Assembly (NCBI GenBank): GCA_024741835.1
Contig: JAENRP010000672.1
Coordinates: forward strand, 1-11,438
Reading direction: 5' to 3'
Origin: Diplocarpon mali
Taxonomy: Eukaryota > Ascomycota > Leotiomycetes > Helotiales > Drepanopezizaceae
DNA length: 11,438 bases
Shown: positions 1 through 10,187 of the stretch, piece by piece
How positions within the stretch are numbered: the first letter of the stretch is position 1
Layout of the letters: each line of letters starts with the position of its first letter
Program-made: the position numbers and the translations under genes
The notes under the pieces: generated by a model
Told to the model about the DNA's origin: nothing
The model's database searches: none
Seen by the model: the letters and a program-made list of their open reading frames with translations, nothing else

Positions 1-308
1 TCTCGGCAATGATCATACTCGGTTTCGACAGCTGTATCGACAGAAGTTTCGACAGGTTTGAGTAAAAAGACGTCCGATGGCCGTCCGACGTATGGCCGAA
101 GGAAACTGCGGTCTTCCGGCCCTTCCGACCACCTATTCCCTGCTAGCTTAGCGGTCTGTGCGCCACATCTACGCTACCACAGACTGGGCTAGTACTTAGG
201 CCGCTGGAAAAACTGTTCTTCCGGCGACCTAGGGGGTGTGTTGTGCAGAAAATAGGCTAAATATGCTAGTACGCGCCCTAAGGTGTGGATTCACATTTTG
301 GCCGAGCG
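1..308. other. Balanced-composition flank, no gene recognised
   Basis: This stretch is about 52% GC, has abundant CpG and shows no RIP signature, unlike everything after it. No frame stays open long enough to support a gene and I recognise no family. It contains a 12-bp triplicate at 23-58 and several C/G-rich words such as CTTCCGGC (113-120 and 219-226). It may be ordinary host DNA next to a repeat cluster, or the end of another element that escaped RIP. The composition change at about 309 is abrupt and probably marks an insertion or rearrangement junction. Confidence 0.5.
23..58. repeat. 12-bp tandem repeat, three units
   Basis: Three adjacent 12-base units read TTTCGACAGCTG, TATCGACAGAAG and TTTCGACAGGTT. 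The core TCGACAG recurs at exactly 12-base spacing (25, 37 and 49). If translated in the frame that starts at base 2, the units give a short Phe/Tyr-Arg-Gln-x repeat followed by a stop at 59-61, but nothing else supports coding. Confidence 0.6.
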
Positions 309-310
309 GT
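299..310 (+). other. tRNA A-box-like 12-mer at the composition boundary
   Basis: The word TGGCCGAGCGGT matches the D-arm / internal A-box pattern typical of eukaryotic class II tRNAs (Leu, Ser). Seven or eight bases precede it, as an acceptor stem would. After base 310 the sequence becomes AT-rich, with no anticodon arm and no B box (GGTTCGA-type) in the next 120 bases, so this is not a complete tRNA gene. It could be a truncated tRNA or SINE end cut by an insertion, or chance. Confidence 0.35.
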
Positions 311-329
311 ATTATGCACGACATAATAC
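309..329. repeat. Perfect 8-bp inverted repeat (hairpin)
   Basis: GTATTATG (309-316) and CATAATAC (322-329) are exact reverse complements around a 5-base loop, CACGA. The hairpin starts inside the last bases of the tRNA-like word and sits exactly where composition changes. It does not belong to the 27-bp palindrome family found further on. Confidence 0.6.
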
Positions 330-2125
330 TAGCTAATATTTAAACTATATATAAAAGCAAGGCTGATAAAGTATAACTAGTAGATTAAGGAATCTCTAAT
401 GGCTTAAAGCCTAAAGGATTAGATGATTGGTTTGAATAAGATAAGAAGCTTCGACCTCTAAAGCTAGGTAGCAAATTCGATAAGTTTATTATAAGCAGAT
501 TTTCTAATAAACCTATTAGATATCGATTAATAAAAGAACGTTTTAATATGCTAAAAATTAAAGAAGACTTAATAGAGCAAGAACGCGAACTACTTTATAA
601 AACCTTAACAAATCGAAAGGACGCCTTAGCTTTTAACTAAATAGAACTTAGCCAGATTTAAAAAGAGGTTACGCCTTATATTAAGATTAAGATAATACCT
701 TATAAAGCCTAGTAAGAGAAAACATTCAAGATCCTTAAAGCTCTTTAAGAAAAGGTAATTGAAATATTAAAGGATAGGCTAAAGTAAGGTATTCTCGAGT
801 TCTATAATAGCCTTTATAAGAACAAATGGTTCCTAGTTATTAAAAAGGAGAAAGGAACTTATAGACTAATAATAGCAGTAGTAGAGATGAACCGAGTAAC
901 TGTTAAAGATGCCAACGTTCCTTTAAATATAGATAAGTTCTTAAATAAATTCGTAGGATTAACTTATAGCTCTTTTATTAACTTCTTCTTTAAATATAAC
1001 CAATTTATTCTTAATATTAAATCAAGAGATATAATAGTAATTCAAACTCCTCTTAAGCTACTTTAAATGATAAGATTACCTTAAGGGGCTATAAATTCGA
1101 TTGCTCAATTTATCTAAGTAATCTATAAGATATTAGTAGATTATATACCTAATATTACGCTCCCTTATATAAATAATATAAGAGTAAAAGGATCAAGATC
1201 ATTCTATAATTATAAAGAAGTTCTCCTTAATATATAATAATTTATAATAGAATATATTTAAAACTTAGACTAAGTACTTATATAATTCGAAAGGGCAAGA
1301 GCAACAATTGGTCTAAAGTTATAATACTATCTCCTATTAATAGAAATTGTTAATTTCATTACTAATTCCAATAGCTAAAGTCCTTAAAAGGCTAAAGTAC
1401 TCAAAATCGACAAATAGAAGAGATATAATAATATAGCAGAAGCTTGCGCATTTATTAGAGTTATAGTATACTATTGCATTTAGATTAAGGATTTTACTAA
1501 AAAGGCAGCACCTATTTACTTCTTATTTTAAAAAGGGGCTGCGTTTCAATAGGAGAAACCCTAAATAGAGGCTATAAAACAATTGAAGCAAGCGTTGCTT
1601 AAGGTGCCTTATCTAATTAAAATAGACTATAGAGCCGACGCTAGCCCAATTATACTAATAGTTAATATAAGCTTAATCAGATAAGGTACTATCCTTTAAT
1701 AAGCTAATAGCTAATAGAAAAGACATCTAGCTTACTTTAAAAGTAGTCTTTAGAATCTAATAGAAATAAAGTATAATACTATTAAATAGGAATGCAAAGG
1801 CGCTTTAAAGGTGATGAAAAAGATAAGAAGCGACCTTTATAATACTTACTTTATTCTTAAAACTAATATTAAAGTGCTAGTAGAATAATTGAATAAAGCT
1901 ATAAGCGACCTATTAAGAGCCTTGCTAATAAAATAGATTGCTTAAATAAGACTAATAGACTTTAAAGTCAAATACATTCTAAGAATAAAAAATACTACCG
2001 CTGATAGCCTTTTAAAAAGAACTTAGCCTTACTCCTTTAATTTAATTAAAGAAGACGAAATAGATATTAATAAGTAGATAGAAAACGAAGTTAGTTATCT
2101 ATTAATATATTGCCTTAAAGGGACT

Positions 2126-2152
2126 TAACTCGCAAGCCTAGCCCGCGAGTTA
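2126..2152. repeat. 27-bp palindrome, copy 1 (in pol, RNase H-integrase junction)
   Basis: The arms are TAACTCGCAAGCC and AGCCCGCGAGTTA around a central T. Ten of 13 arm positions pair, and the outer nine bases (counting one flanking T/A pair) are perfect. The three mismatches are all A opposite C. It is the only genic copy in a different codon phase: its first triplet is an in-frame stop, and the unit reads LASLAREL rather than the T-x-x-P type. Its inner 23 bases are identical to the copy at 7096. Confidence 0.85.
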
Positions 2153-3560
2153 AATAAGAGAATTTTATTACCTAACTACTTAAGTGACTTTAAAGAAATC
2201 GCAAAGTTTTTAATTATACTTAAACAATTAAAGACGATTGCTCTTAAGGATTTTTAGAAATTCAAAGCTAAAGCTCTAATTTATTTAATATAAGGAAGAT
2301 AATTATTTAAAAGGAGTAATAACTCATTCCTTATATAACTCTACTTAAATAATGAAAAACTAAAGGCTAAGGCTATTTAAGATATTTATAAGAAAACTAG
2401 CTACTAAAGAGCTAAGTCTACTTACTATTAACTTTTAAGAAAATTCTTTTAGAAAGGCTCTTTTAAGGACTATAAAGCTTTTGTAAAGAGTTGCATCCCT
2501 TATTAAAAACGAAAACCTAATTATAAAGAAAATCCCTTATTCTTAACTTAGCTATTAGGCCTTTTTTATAAAGTCAGCCTTAATATTATATAAGTACTAA
2601 CTACTAAGAATAGGATAATATATTTTATTCTAATAAAGGAAGACCTATTAAGATAGCTTAAAAGACAACCTTTAAGATCTGCTAACTTTAAATCTATTGC
2701 AAAGTTCCTTTAAAAAGATATAGTCTATTACTATAGACTTTTTAGCAGATTAACTATTAATAAAGGCCTTAAAAACAAAGGAGTAGTTAAAGCTTTTTTA
2801 TAAAAATATAGCATTAAACGGGTTTAAATCTTAGTATATAATTCGAAAGCTAATAGAATAGTAGAATGAGAATACTATAATATTTTTAATAGTCTATCTA
2901 AAGTTACTTATAAAGGATTTAAGGATTAGATAAAACGCTTTTATAAAATACTCTTTACTTATTAAACGATAATCTATAAACCAATTAGAGTTATACTATT
3001 CTTCCTTATCTATAGCAAAGAGGCATAGCTCCCTCTTAAATCCTAATAGCCTATTTAAAGATTGTTCGACTATAGTCAAATTCGGAACTGTTTCGATTTA
3101 CTTATAATAAGATGCTAATAACTTAAGCTCTAAGATATAAATATAAAGGAAATCATTTTATAAAAGAAACGATATTAGGAAAAAGCTAAAGAAGCGTAAG
3201 CTGCTTCTAAAGTACTTAAAATACACCCTATTTAAAAAGATGATCTTATCTTAGTCTATAATATTATAAGAAGTATTAATATATTAATAGATACTAAACT
3301 TAACTATTAATAGCTTAATCCATTTAAGGTTAAATCTAAGTAGAAAGAAAAGGGATACTATTCTCTTTAAGAACTTAATAGAGTCGATATTAAAAGAACC
3401 TTTTCAACCAACCGATTAAAGTGCTTTTATTAATACGACTAGACCTTATTCCCTTTAGAAGACGAATTAGAAATTGATACAACCTCTAAATCCTCTATAA
3501 GAACCGACGGCAATATAAGCAATTTTAAACCCTTAGATAAAGATTAAGATTTTTCCAACT

Positions 3561-3587
3561 TAACCTATAAGCCGGTCCTACAAGTGA
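3561..3587. repeat. 27-bp palindrome, copy 2 (C-terminus of pol)
   Basis: The arms are TAACCTATAAGCC and GTCCTACAAGTGA around G. Eight of 13 positions pair. It closely resembles the copy at 8745 (the ACCTATA subtype). In the pol frame it reads LTYKPVLQV, in the same phase as the copies in ORFs A and B. Confidence 0.7.
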
Positions 3588-3667
3588 AGAATATTAAAAT
3601 ACCTAATTAATCGCGACCTTAAGTTATTATTTTTAAAATATTTAAAGAATATAGACTAGAATATTAA

Positions 3668-3980
3668 ACGATTTCTTAGCTTATCAATTGTCCTACCTTC
3701 CTCTAATCCTTATTTTTACATTTTCGGCAAGGACGCCTCTTTTATTATTTAGGATATAGATCTTTTAAGATCACCTTAAATTCTTACTTGCTTTAACTTA
3801 TTTTATATTCTTAATATTAGCCTTTAATTATAGCATTCTTATTACTTTCCTTAAATAATAAATTAAAAAGTCCAATTTCCTTAATATATATATAGCAAAC
3901 CTATTGCAGCTTATATGCCCTTTTAATTCTTATATCCTATTAAATTCTTTTATTTATACTCCCTATCTTTTATAAGTAAT
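3668..3980. other. Spacer between pol and ORF A, no gene
   Basis: This is a T-rich, pyrimidine-rich stretch of about 313 bases with no supported coding frame. It probably holds the end of pol and the former promoter and leader of ORF A. Only a TATA-like run near 3884 stands out. No LTR end, polypurine tract or terminal repeat matching another part of the window was seen. Confidence 0.5.
3884..3893 (+). promoter_or_regulatory. TATA-like run upstream of ORF A
   Basis: An alternating TA run about 88 bases before the ORF A start codon is placed where a core promoter could be. RIP creates many TA steps in this region, so the run may be a mutational product rather than an original signal. Confidence 0.2.
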
Positions 3981-4824
3981 ATGCCTTTAAAGAACTTACA
4001 AATGGTTTTATCTACTATAATAAGAGATAAATAAATACTAGTTATAAACTTCTCTTAAAACAGCAGAGCTATTACATTATTAGAAAACTTCAAATTGACC
4101 TACGCAGCCTTAAGGGATATAAAGCAATAAAAACTCCTTTTAGCTTACGCGAATGCTATTAATAACCTTTCAACCTAAGTAGCCCTTGGAATTCTCTAAT
4201 TTAACAACTTCTTAACTAAAGAATTAAGACTAAAGGGAATTTCTAAAGAGGAATTCTTAGCTAATGCAGATTAATATATAACCTTAGCCGACACTTTTAA
4301 AACGGACTAAGATAAAAGAGAAGAATCTATTTAACGATTAGATAATTTAACCATTAATAAGAAAGGACTTCTATTTTATTCGCGCTTCTTAATAAATATT
4401 AATTCTAATAATAGAAGATAAGTATTATTAAAAATTCTTAAGGAAAACACTCCTACTACTAAAGCTATTTAGATTCTCAATTTCTTTATCATTTAAAAAG
4501 GAGTAGTAAAATTCTAAGGCAATCAAATTCGCGGTTGCAGATTTATAAGCCTATCTAATACAGTACTTATAGCAGCTAACAAGGCTATAAAAAGATCAAA
4601 TTAGACTATAGATATTACCCTACCTAATAGTACTATTATTAATATGCTAAGGCTTTGCGCTTCTACTTATAGTTTACTTATTTTAAGAAAGAACTGGACT
4701 CCTATAATAGGATTTAAACGAGATTTCTTTAATAATAAAGAAGGGAATTAGTTATTTATAATCAAGCCTGCCTTAAAATTCGCTTCTTAACCTAAAGATA
4801 TAATAAGTGCTAAACCATATGATT

Positions 4825-4851
4825 TAACTTATAATCCTAAACTAAAAGTTA
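4825..4851. repeat. 27-bp palindrome, copy 3 (ORF A, first third), AT-rich version
   Basis: The arms are TAACTTATAATCC and AAACTAAAAGTTA around T. Nine of 13 positions pair although the sequence is almost all A/T where other copies have G/C. In frame it reads LTYNPKLKV after an Asp. The ORF B copy at 8745 also follows an Asp (DLTYRPGLQV), and the distance from the preceding homology block is nearly the same (278 versus 275 bases). Confidence 0.65.
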
Positions 4852-5001
4852 GAAATGAGAATTTTAAAACTGGACCTAACTTACCTTTTATTAAAATGAT
4901 TCTAAAAACCACTATTAAATAAATTGCCCAAACGCTTAGCGCAGCCTCTTTAGAATTTTCAGAATCTTTAAAGGACTCTCCTTTAGCTAAATGACCTATT
5001 T

Positions 5002-5028
5002 TAACTTAACCTTTAAAAAGGATAAATT
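5002..5028. repeat. Possible eroded 27-bp palindrome (ORF A)
   Basis: This is a weak match. It has the same codon phase and begins LT, then a stop, then PLKR. It lies 177 bases after the copy at 4825; the ORF B pair 8745/8931 is 186 bases apart. Only six of 13 arm positions pair, mostly near the centre (CCTTT...AAAGG). It is listed because the position fits, not because the sequence alone is convincing. Confidence 0.3.
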
Positions 5029-6210
5029 GTTTAATAGCCACTTTAGCTAATTTGCAATTTAAAACTAAAGGATTGCGCGCTTGCTTAAACTCCTTCCTTA
5101 ATAACTTAAAGGAGCTAGTTCTTAACTTCTTTATATCTATATATAACCGTTTTAAAAACGATAATATAGGGGAAGACCCTATTCCTACTACTTTAAAGAT
5201 AATTAAGAGAGCTATTAAACAGATTCAATAGCTTATCCTAAACGAGTTTGCCTTTATAAATATTATTCAATTCTTTAATAATTACAGAAGTTAAGAACCT
5301 AGTCTCTTAAATGCTAAGCAAGACTATTTTATCTTATAAGAAAGAGAACGCAAAGAGGAATCTATTAATTAAGATATTTATAATTATAGTAATATGCCTC
5401 AATCGGTCATTCTCAACCTTGAGCTTAAAGAATAATATAATATTTAAATATCCTTTATAATAAAGACTCGCTTTCGATAGTATCTTCTTAGCGTAGGAAT
5501 CAAAGGGAGAAGACTTTACGACCTTTATATTCGCTCTCTTTCAATTTACTATAGTCTTAATTATAAAGGATTTAATATTAATAAAACTATTAAATACCTT
5601 AAACTTCTTTATATAATAGAAGATATTAATCTTTTTCTAATCTACTTTAATAATTAGTTCTTTATCTCTTTAAAGATATGCAAATCTAACCTATTAATAA
5701 TAGAGGCATCTCTAAGTGCTATAAAATTCAAGGCTAATCCCAAAGCCTTAAAGGCGTTAAAGCTAATTAAATAGAACAATTCTTTCTTTTCAATATTATT
5801 AAGTAATAAATAGCAAGAGGAAATAGAAGAAGAAGGGTCAATTATAATACCTAAACCCTTCGGATGCCGCTTCTTAACCAATAATTTTACTACTAATAAT
5901 AGTACTTTTATAAGTATATTCCTCTCTATTATAAGATAAGAAGTAGAGATATACCTTTATTACTTCTGCCTTATAAATAACGCAACCTTTATACCTTCTT
6001 ATTTTCTTTATAATATAATATTTAGCCTTACTTAATAAGTCCTTTAGATACATTATAGACTTTACCTCTTAGCTATAATAGTAAAAAGTAGAAAAGCCTA
6101 TTAGCTTATAGCTTACCTTAAACCTCTTTAATTAATTGGCCTTAGTCTTTACAATTAAGTCGTTTCGATAAAAAGAGATATAAGTGCTACTAATAAAGAA
6201 ATTCCGATTT

Positions 6211-6237
6211 TCACTTGCGGTCTTAGCCTGTAAGTCA
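6211..6237. repeat. 27-bp palindrome, copy 4 (ORF A, middle)
   Basis: The arms are TCACTTGCGGTCT and AGCCTGTAAGTCA around T. Nine positions pair, plus two G-T wobbles. The frame reads FTCGLSL, a stop, then V. It begins 31 bases after a homology block; the ORF B copy at 10161 begins 22 bases after the same block, so the site is effectively shared by the paralogues although the arm sequences differ. Confidence 0.75.
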
Positions 6238-7095
6238 ATTTTATTAGAAAGCAAGTCTTGGATTATCAGATCTTATTAATTGGATAAAGGCTAGCTTTTA
6301 GAAGCCTTAATAGGTAGGTTAGCTCTTAGTCGATTGTGAAACTCACTCTATTTATAAAGAAGATAAGTCGATAGACTTCTTAAGTACTTAGTTCAAAATC
6401 TTAATTAGCTTAAATGATCGCAAAGTTAAAGCGAAAGGAGATCTTGCGACCTATTACTAATAATAGCAATTCAATTATAGTAATAATAAAATAGGGATAC
6501 CTTTTTAAAATGCTTTCGGATAATTCTTATAGGACTAGTGGTTTTATAGCCTTTTACAATAATTATATAGCCGTCCTTAATAAGAATACCTTAGAAAATA
6601 AGACTTAAATCTCCGATTTTGTCTTTTTAATCTCTACTCTAAAGCAACCTCTAGTACCTTAATAGATTAATATAAGTAAAACCACTACACCTTTTAAAGC
6701 AGCTTTTCATCTTAAGAACTGCAGTAGCCTCTTTAAAGCTATTATTAATTAACGCTTTTAAATAAATCTATTAGTTATAATCGAAGTATAGGAGTTGTTT
6801 CTTCTTAATAAAGACGAATTGAAAATCCACTTTATAGAATATAATCAGAAGCTCTTTAACGCCTTTATTAAGGCCTAGACGAATGTTATAAATACTAAGT
6901 CGCTTCTTTATAGACTTAAGTCTTAAGGATAGCGCAATAAAGTAAATGCTATCCAAGAGCCTAATATACTAATTGATAAAAGCATTATTATAAGAAAATT
7001 CGGAAAAGAGACAAACCGAGACTTTAGTATAGTATCAGACCCTAATTTAGGAACTAATCTCCTGTTTTTACCCTTAAGCTTAGAAACGCTAAGAC

Positions 7096-7122
7096 TGACT
7101 CGCAAGCCTAGCCCGCGAGTGA
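7096..7122. repeat. 27-bp palindrome, copy 5 (ORF A, C-terminal part)
   Basis: The arms are TGACTCGCAAGCC and AGCCCGCGAGTGA around T. Nine of 13 positions pair, including seven of the outer eight. It reads LTRKPSPRV. Its inner 23 bases are identical to the copy in pol at 2126. It lies about 308 bases before the ORF A stop; the ORF B copy at 10983 lies about 338 bases before its stop. Confidence 0.85.
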
Positions 7123-7406
7123 GATTGGACTCGGCTAGCTTAAGCCTATAAGATAGTTCGGATAAACCTCGGTCACTAAACCTAAGGGTATAAATAGAGG
7201 TTCCTTTAGTAGAGGCACCTAAATCAGAGAAATCGCTAAAAGGTAAGAACTAATATAAGAAAAGAAGACTCTAAAGTGATAATAGAACCGATAATTAAGT
7301 TAAGCAATCTAAGGAATCTAGCTTATTACCCTTGGAAAAGACCATTTAAAGGACTTACGAATTCGAGTTGAATCTTTTTTAAGATTATCTACTTCCTAAA
7401 TGCTAG

Positions 7407-7861
7407 TACCTCTTTATTCTCTATTTATTATTCTATTCTATATATATTCTTTACTTTATTTCGTTCTTTATATAATCCATCCTTTGATTATTTCCTTTAT
7501 ATACAACTTTCTAATACTTACCTTTAAAATATCATCCTCACCTTTGATAATTATCATTTACCAATTATAGGTCCTTATATGCGTTATACCCTACTTTTAT
7601 TCCTACTTCCAAGCTTATTATACCTACTTTTCCTTTATACATTAGTGCGATTCTAAACTCTATAAATAAGCCTCTCTCCGCACTACGATTTTACTTTTTT
7701 TTACTTTTTCTATAACCTTACTAAACCTATAATACTAGTACTACTACTATTATCCGTCTATTATTAATCTTTTCTAATATAAGCCTCTTATATCGATTAA
7801 TCTTTTTTAATAATTATCTACTCGTTTAGCTCTACGTTTCTTAATAAGCTGATTCACTATA
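7407..7861. other. Spacer between ORF A and ORF B, no gene
   Basis: This is a 455-base pyrimidine-rich interval on the plus strand with no supported coding frame. It contains two CCTTTGAT words (7480-7487 and, as ACCTTTGATAA, 7541-7551), a TATA-like site at 7661 and T/C tracts, all reminiscent of filamentous-fungal promoters. It is less pure in TA steps than the genes. It most likely holds the ORF A 3' end and the former ORF B promoter and leader. I saw no clear similarity to the spacer upstream of ORF A. Confidence 0.5.
7661..7668 (+). promoter_or_regulatory. TATA box-like site upstream of ORF B
   Basis: TATAAATA lies about 194 bases before the ORF B start and is followed at once by a C/T-rich stretch (CCTCTCTCC), the usual look of a fungal core promoter with a pyrimidine-rich initiation region. 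This is motif-level evidence only. Confidence 0.3.
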
Positions 7862-8744
7862 ATGCCTCCGAACTCATCTAAGAAAGCCATACTTAAGAAG
7901 AGCATAGCGGTTATTACCTTAGGTAGCAAATCCCTAAGTACTTTTAATAATGAACTAATATTAGAAGGAGGATTTTCTTAAGATGGAAAAGCTCTAAGAT
8001 TATTAGAAGATATAGTAACTACCTATAGAACGTTAGGTAAAATAAAACAATAGGTATTCTTAAACTTATCTATTAATATACTTAATTATAGGATTTCTAC
8101 TATAGAAGAAGGATTTCTAGGGTTCGATGACTTCCTTAATAATAAACTTAAGATTAAAGGTATCGATTATAAGAAATTTTTATAAGAGTACTAAAGGTAT
8201 GCTAACTTAATGGATTTGTTTCGAAAGAATTAAAATAAGAAAGATAAATATATAAAAAGGCTAAGATAATTTATTAAAGGCACCTAAGGCATGCTTTTCC
8301 AAAGTCACTTTATAAATGACATTACTGCTAATAACGCCTTATAAGGGCTTAGTAAAATCTTTAAAACCTACTAACCTATAGCAAAGGCCATATAGGTATT
8401 GAACCATTTTATAATATAAGAGGGTATAAAGAAACTCTAAGGAAATAGCATAAGAAGTAGAAAGTTTATAAGGTTCTTAAGCACTATTATATACTCTACT
8501 ATTCAAATTATAAAAGATAATCCTTTATAGTATAACAATTTCGCACTTCTTGATTAAACTGTTTTAAATACCCTCGGCCTTTAATAATTATAGTACGGAC
8601 TACTTATTATAAAAGAAAAGATGATTTACTTAATTAAGTATATAATAAACTTCTTTAATAATAAGTTAGAGAGATAGGAATTTATTATATCTACCGCTTT
8701 AAAGCTGCTACTACCCTTAGCAAAACAGACTAATAAGGAAGATT

Positions 8745-8771
8745 TGACCTATAGGCCCGGCCTACAAGTAG
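8745..8771. repeat. 27-bp palindrome, copy 6 (ORF B, first third)
   Basis: The arms are TGACCTATAGGCC and GGCCTACAAGTAG around C. Nine of 13 positions pair, with an uninterrupted six-pair core next to the centre. It reads LTYRPGLQV and is the sequence-level sister of the pol copy at 3561. It is the positional counterpart of the ORF A copy at 4825. Confidence 0.75.
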
Positions 8772-8930
8772 AAGTACTATATAAGGAGGAGGTCCTTGAG
8801 CATAAGGTGCCTATAATACTAAGAATACAAATTGCTAACTATTATAACCCTTATTTATTAGACTTAGATAAGTTTGAATCACTATCCTTAAAAATGCCCT
8901 AAATACCTTAAACATTAATAGTAAAGAAAT

Positions 8931-8957
8931 TGACTCGCAAGCCTGGCCCGCAGGTTA
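8931..8957. repeat. 27-bp palindrome, copy 7 (ORF B)
   Basis: The arms are TGACTCGCAAGCC and GGCCCGCAGGTTA around T. Eight pairs are exact and every mismatch is a G-T or A-C pair, which single transitions would produce. It reads LTRKPGPQV. The left arm is identical to that of the copy at 7096, although the surrounding protein is unrelated. Confidence 0.8.
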
Positions 8958-10160
8958 ATACGCGTGATAATATAGACTTAGATAATAAAATATCAGATAA
9001 AGAAAGCAATACTATCCTTAATATACTAAAGATTTTTGATAATAATAAGAAAGATATTACTAATATTATGTAATCCTTCCCTAAGGACCTGTAAAAATTC
9101 GTCCTAAAATTCTATAAGTTAATAATAAAACGTTTAAAGAAAGAAGGTCGGGGAGAAGTTTTATTAGTATAAGAGGGAATGGCAAGGGCTGTTAAATAGA
9201 TTATAAAGTTATAGTAAGACGAATTCTCTATAGATAATATTATATAGTTCTTTATTAACTATAAGAAATTGAATAGTAACTACTATATTCTTAAAGAAAA
9301 GTCAGAAGATAGTATAACTATTATCTCTATAGAATGCTATTAAGTTCCTCTTAATATTAAGATAATACTATAGTATAGCAATAGGTTTAAGATTATAGTA
9401 ATACTAGAAATGAAAACAAGACTCTCCAAATTTGTAGTAGGAACGTTCGAGGACTTTAATTTTAATAAATTCTATACCCTTTATAAATAATAATACGCGC
9501 AGTACTATAGGCTAGTAATAATAGGCCTTAATAATAAAGATATATTATTTAATATCTACAAATTTTACACTACCCTTGACCTAAAGCTATTTTTACTATA
9601 CCTAGGGAATTATACAATTATAGCCACTGGCAATAGAATAGTAAGCTAGGTTAAGAAAGATATATCATTAGGTTTCGCTAAGTTTAAGGTAGAGCTTAAA
9701 GCTTTAAAATTATTCTATAATATTGCTTAGACTCCTGCCTAGTATAGTGCTATACTAGCTAGCGATAACTTAATATCACTCTATAGTAAAGGGTTTTTAA
9801 ATATGCCTAAATTGTTTAGCTGCGCTTTCCTAAGTGCTATACGTATATATAGTCATAGTTCTCGCGCAAAGACTTCATTTTTAATATTAGCATAAGAAGA
9901 ATTGGAAATATACAAATATCATTTTCGAGTATCTAATAAGAAACTAGTACCTCTATTTGTATTTCTTTATAATATAACTTATAGTCTAATATAATAAATG
10001 CTAAGAATATACTATAGATTGTATCTAAGTGCTCTGCTAACTTGTTATAATTCTTTATATAAGCTAGTGACATACCTTAAGCTAGCATAGTTTATAAGGA
10101 TTAACTATTATATAAAAGTAGTTTCTATTAGAATTAACGCTAATATAAGATTCGTCAGAT

Positions 10161-10187
10161 TGACTCCTAGGCCTGGCTCGTAGGTCA
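10161..10187. repeat. 27-bp palindrome, copy 8 (ORF B, middle)
   Basis: The arms are TGACTCCTAGGCC and GGCTCGTAGGTCA around T. The ends TGAC/GTCA pair perfectly, as do the three pairs next to the centre; the middle pairs only through wobbles. It reads LTPRPGS, a stop, then V. It is the positional counterpart of the ORF A copy at 6211. Confidence 0.75.

Larger units (their letters stand above)
353..3667 (+). pseudogene. RIP-inactivated Ty3/gypsy retrotransposon pol (RT-RNase H-integrase), 5' truncated
   Basis: This is the remnant of a Metaviridae-type polyprotein that would have copied element RNA into DNA and integrated it. One frame (codon starts at 353, 356 and so on) runs about 1,105 codons with many stops and no frameshift. 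Order: a linker region with 'DALAFN' (620-637); reverse transcriptase from about 790, with WFLV..KK (827-850), MN.VTVKDAN (887-916), LP*GA..S.AQF (1076-1111) and the YxDD box as PYINNI (1163-1180); RNase H from about 1620 with VNIS (1661-1672) and KTN (1859-1867); integrase zinc-binding remnant with KSC (2486-2494); integrase core with Asn at both Asp sites (2582 and 2759) and Glu kept (2864), 35 codons after the second; a C-terminal domain ending RLKCF (near 3425). Two Trp codons expected in RNase H are stops (1934 and 1943). The catalytic Asp codons examined (RT box, two RNase H positions, two integrase positions) have become Asn, so the product is dead. No protease, gag, LTR or primer-binding site was found; the 5' part is missing. 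The true stop is uncertain (3665 or later). Two 27-bp palindromes lie inside. Confidence 0.93.
3981..7406 (+). pseudogene. ORF A: RIP-degraded gene of about 1,141 codons, family not recognised, paralogue of ORF B
   Basis: I do not recognise this protein. Starting at ATG CCT (ORF B also starts ATG CCT), a single frame continues to a TAG at 7404 with dozens of TAA/TAG/TGA codons and no frameshift. Read through the stops, it aligns without gaps to ORF B in blocks at 4068-4259 (about 25/64 identical), 4365-4547 (about 33/61, including the KAI-stop pattern), 5517-5654 (about 15/46) and 5940-6179 (about 36/80, including EIY, FLYN and YRLYL). Much of it is Leu/Ile/Lys-rich and looks helical; the last ~90 codons are Ser/Lys-rich with a basic patch, KKRRL, that could be a nuclear signal. 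No zinc knuckle, RT, helicase or transposase motif was seen. Palindromic 27-mers lie at 4825, 6211 and 7096, with a doubtful one at 5002. RIP implies that it was repeated in the genome, so it may be a mobile-element gene or a multicopy family. The end could instead be the TAA at 7380. Confidence 0.8.

Noticed and set aside
299..372. A complete tRNA-Leu or tRNA-Ser gene
   Set aside because: There is only a D-arm match; no anticodon arm, variable arm or B box follows, and no acceptor-stem partner is visible.
4741..4790. An extra palindrome around AATCAAGCCTGCC
   Set aside because: It shares only the AAGCCTG core; the 27-bp length, arm pairing and end bases are absent.
5654..5881. Minus-strand open stretch of 75 codons
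   Set aside because: It lies antisense inside ORF A, where the plus-strand frame is supported by homology to ORF B. G-to-A and C-to-T changes remove stops on the opposite strand by chance.
6771..7105. Two overlapping minus-strand open stretches (61 and 60 codons)
   Set aside because: They are antisense to the ORF A C-terminal part, have low-complexity composition and no family resemblance, and one runs across a palindrome. They are shadows of ORF A.
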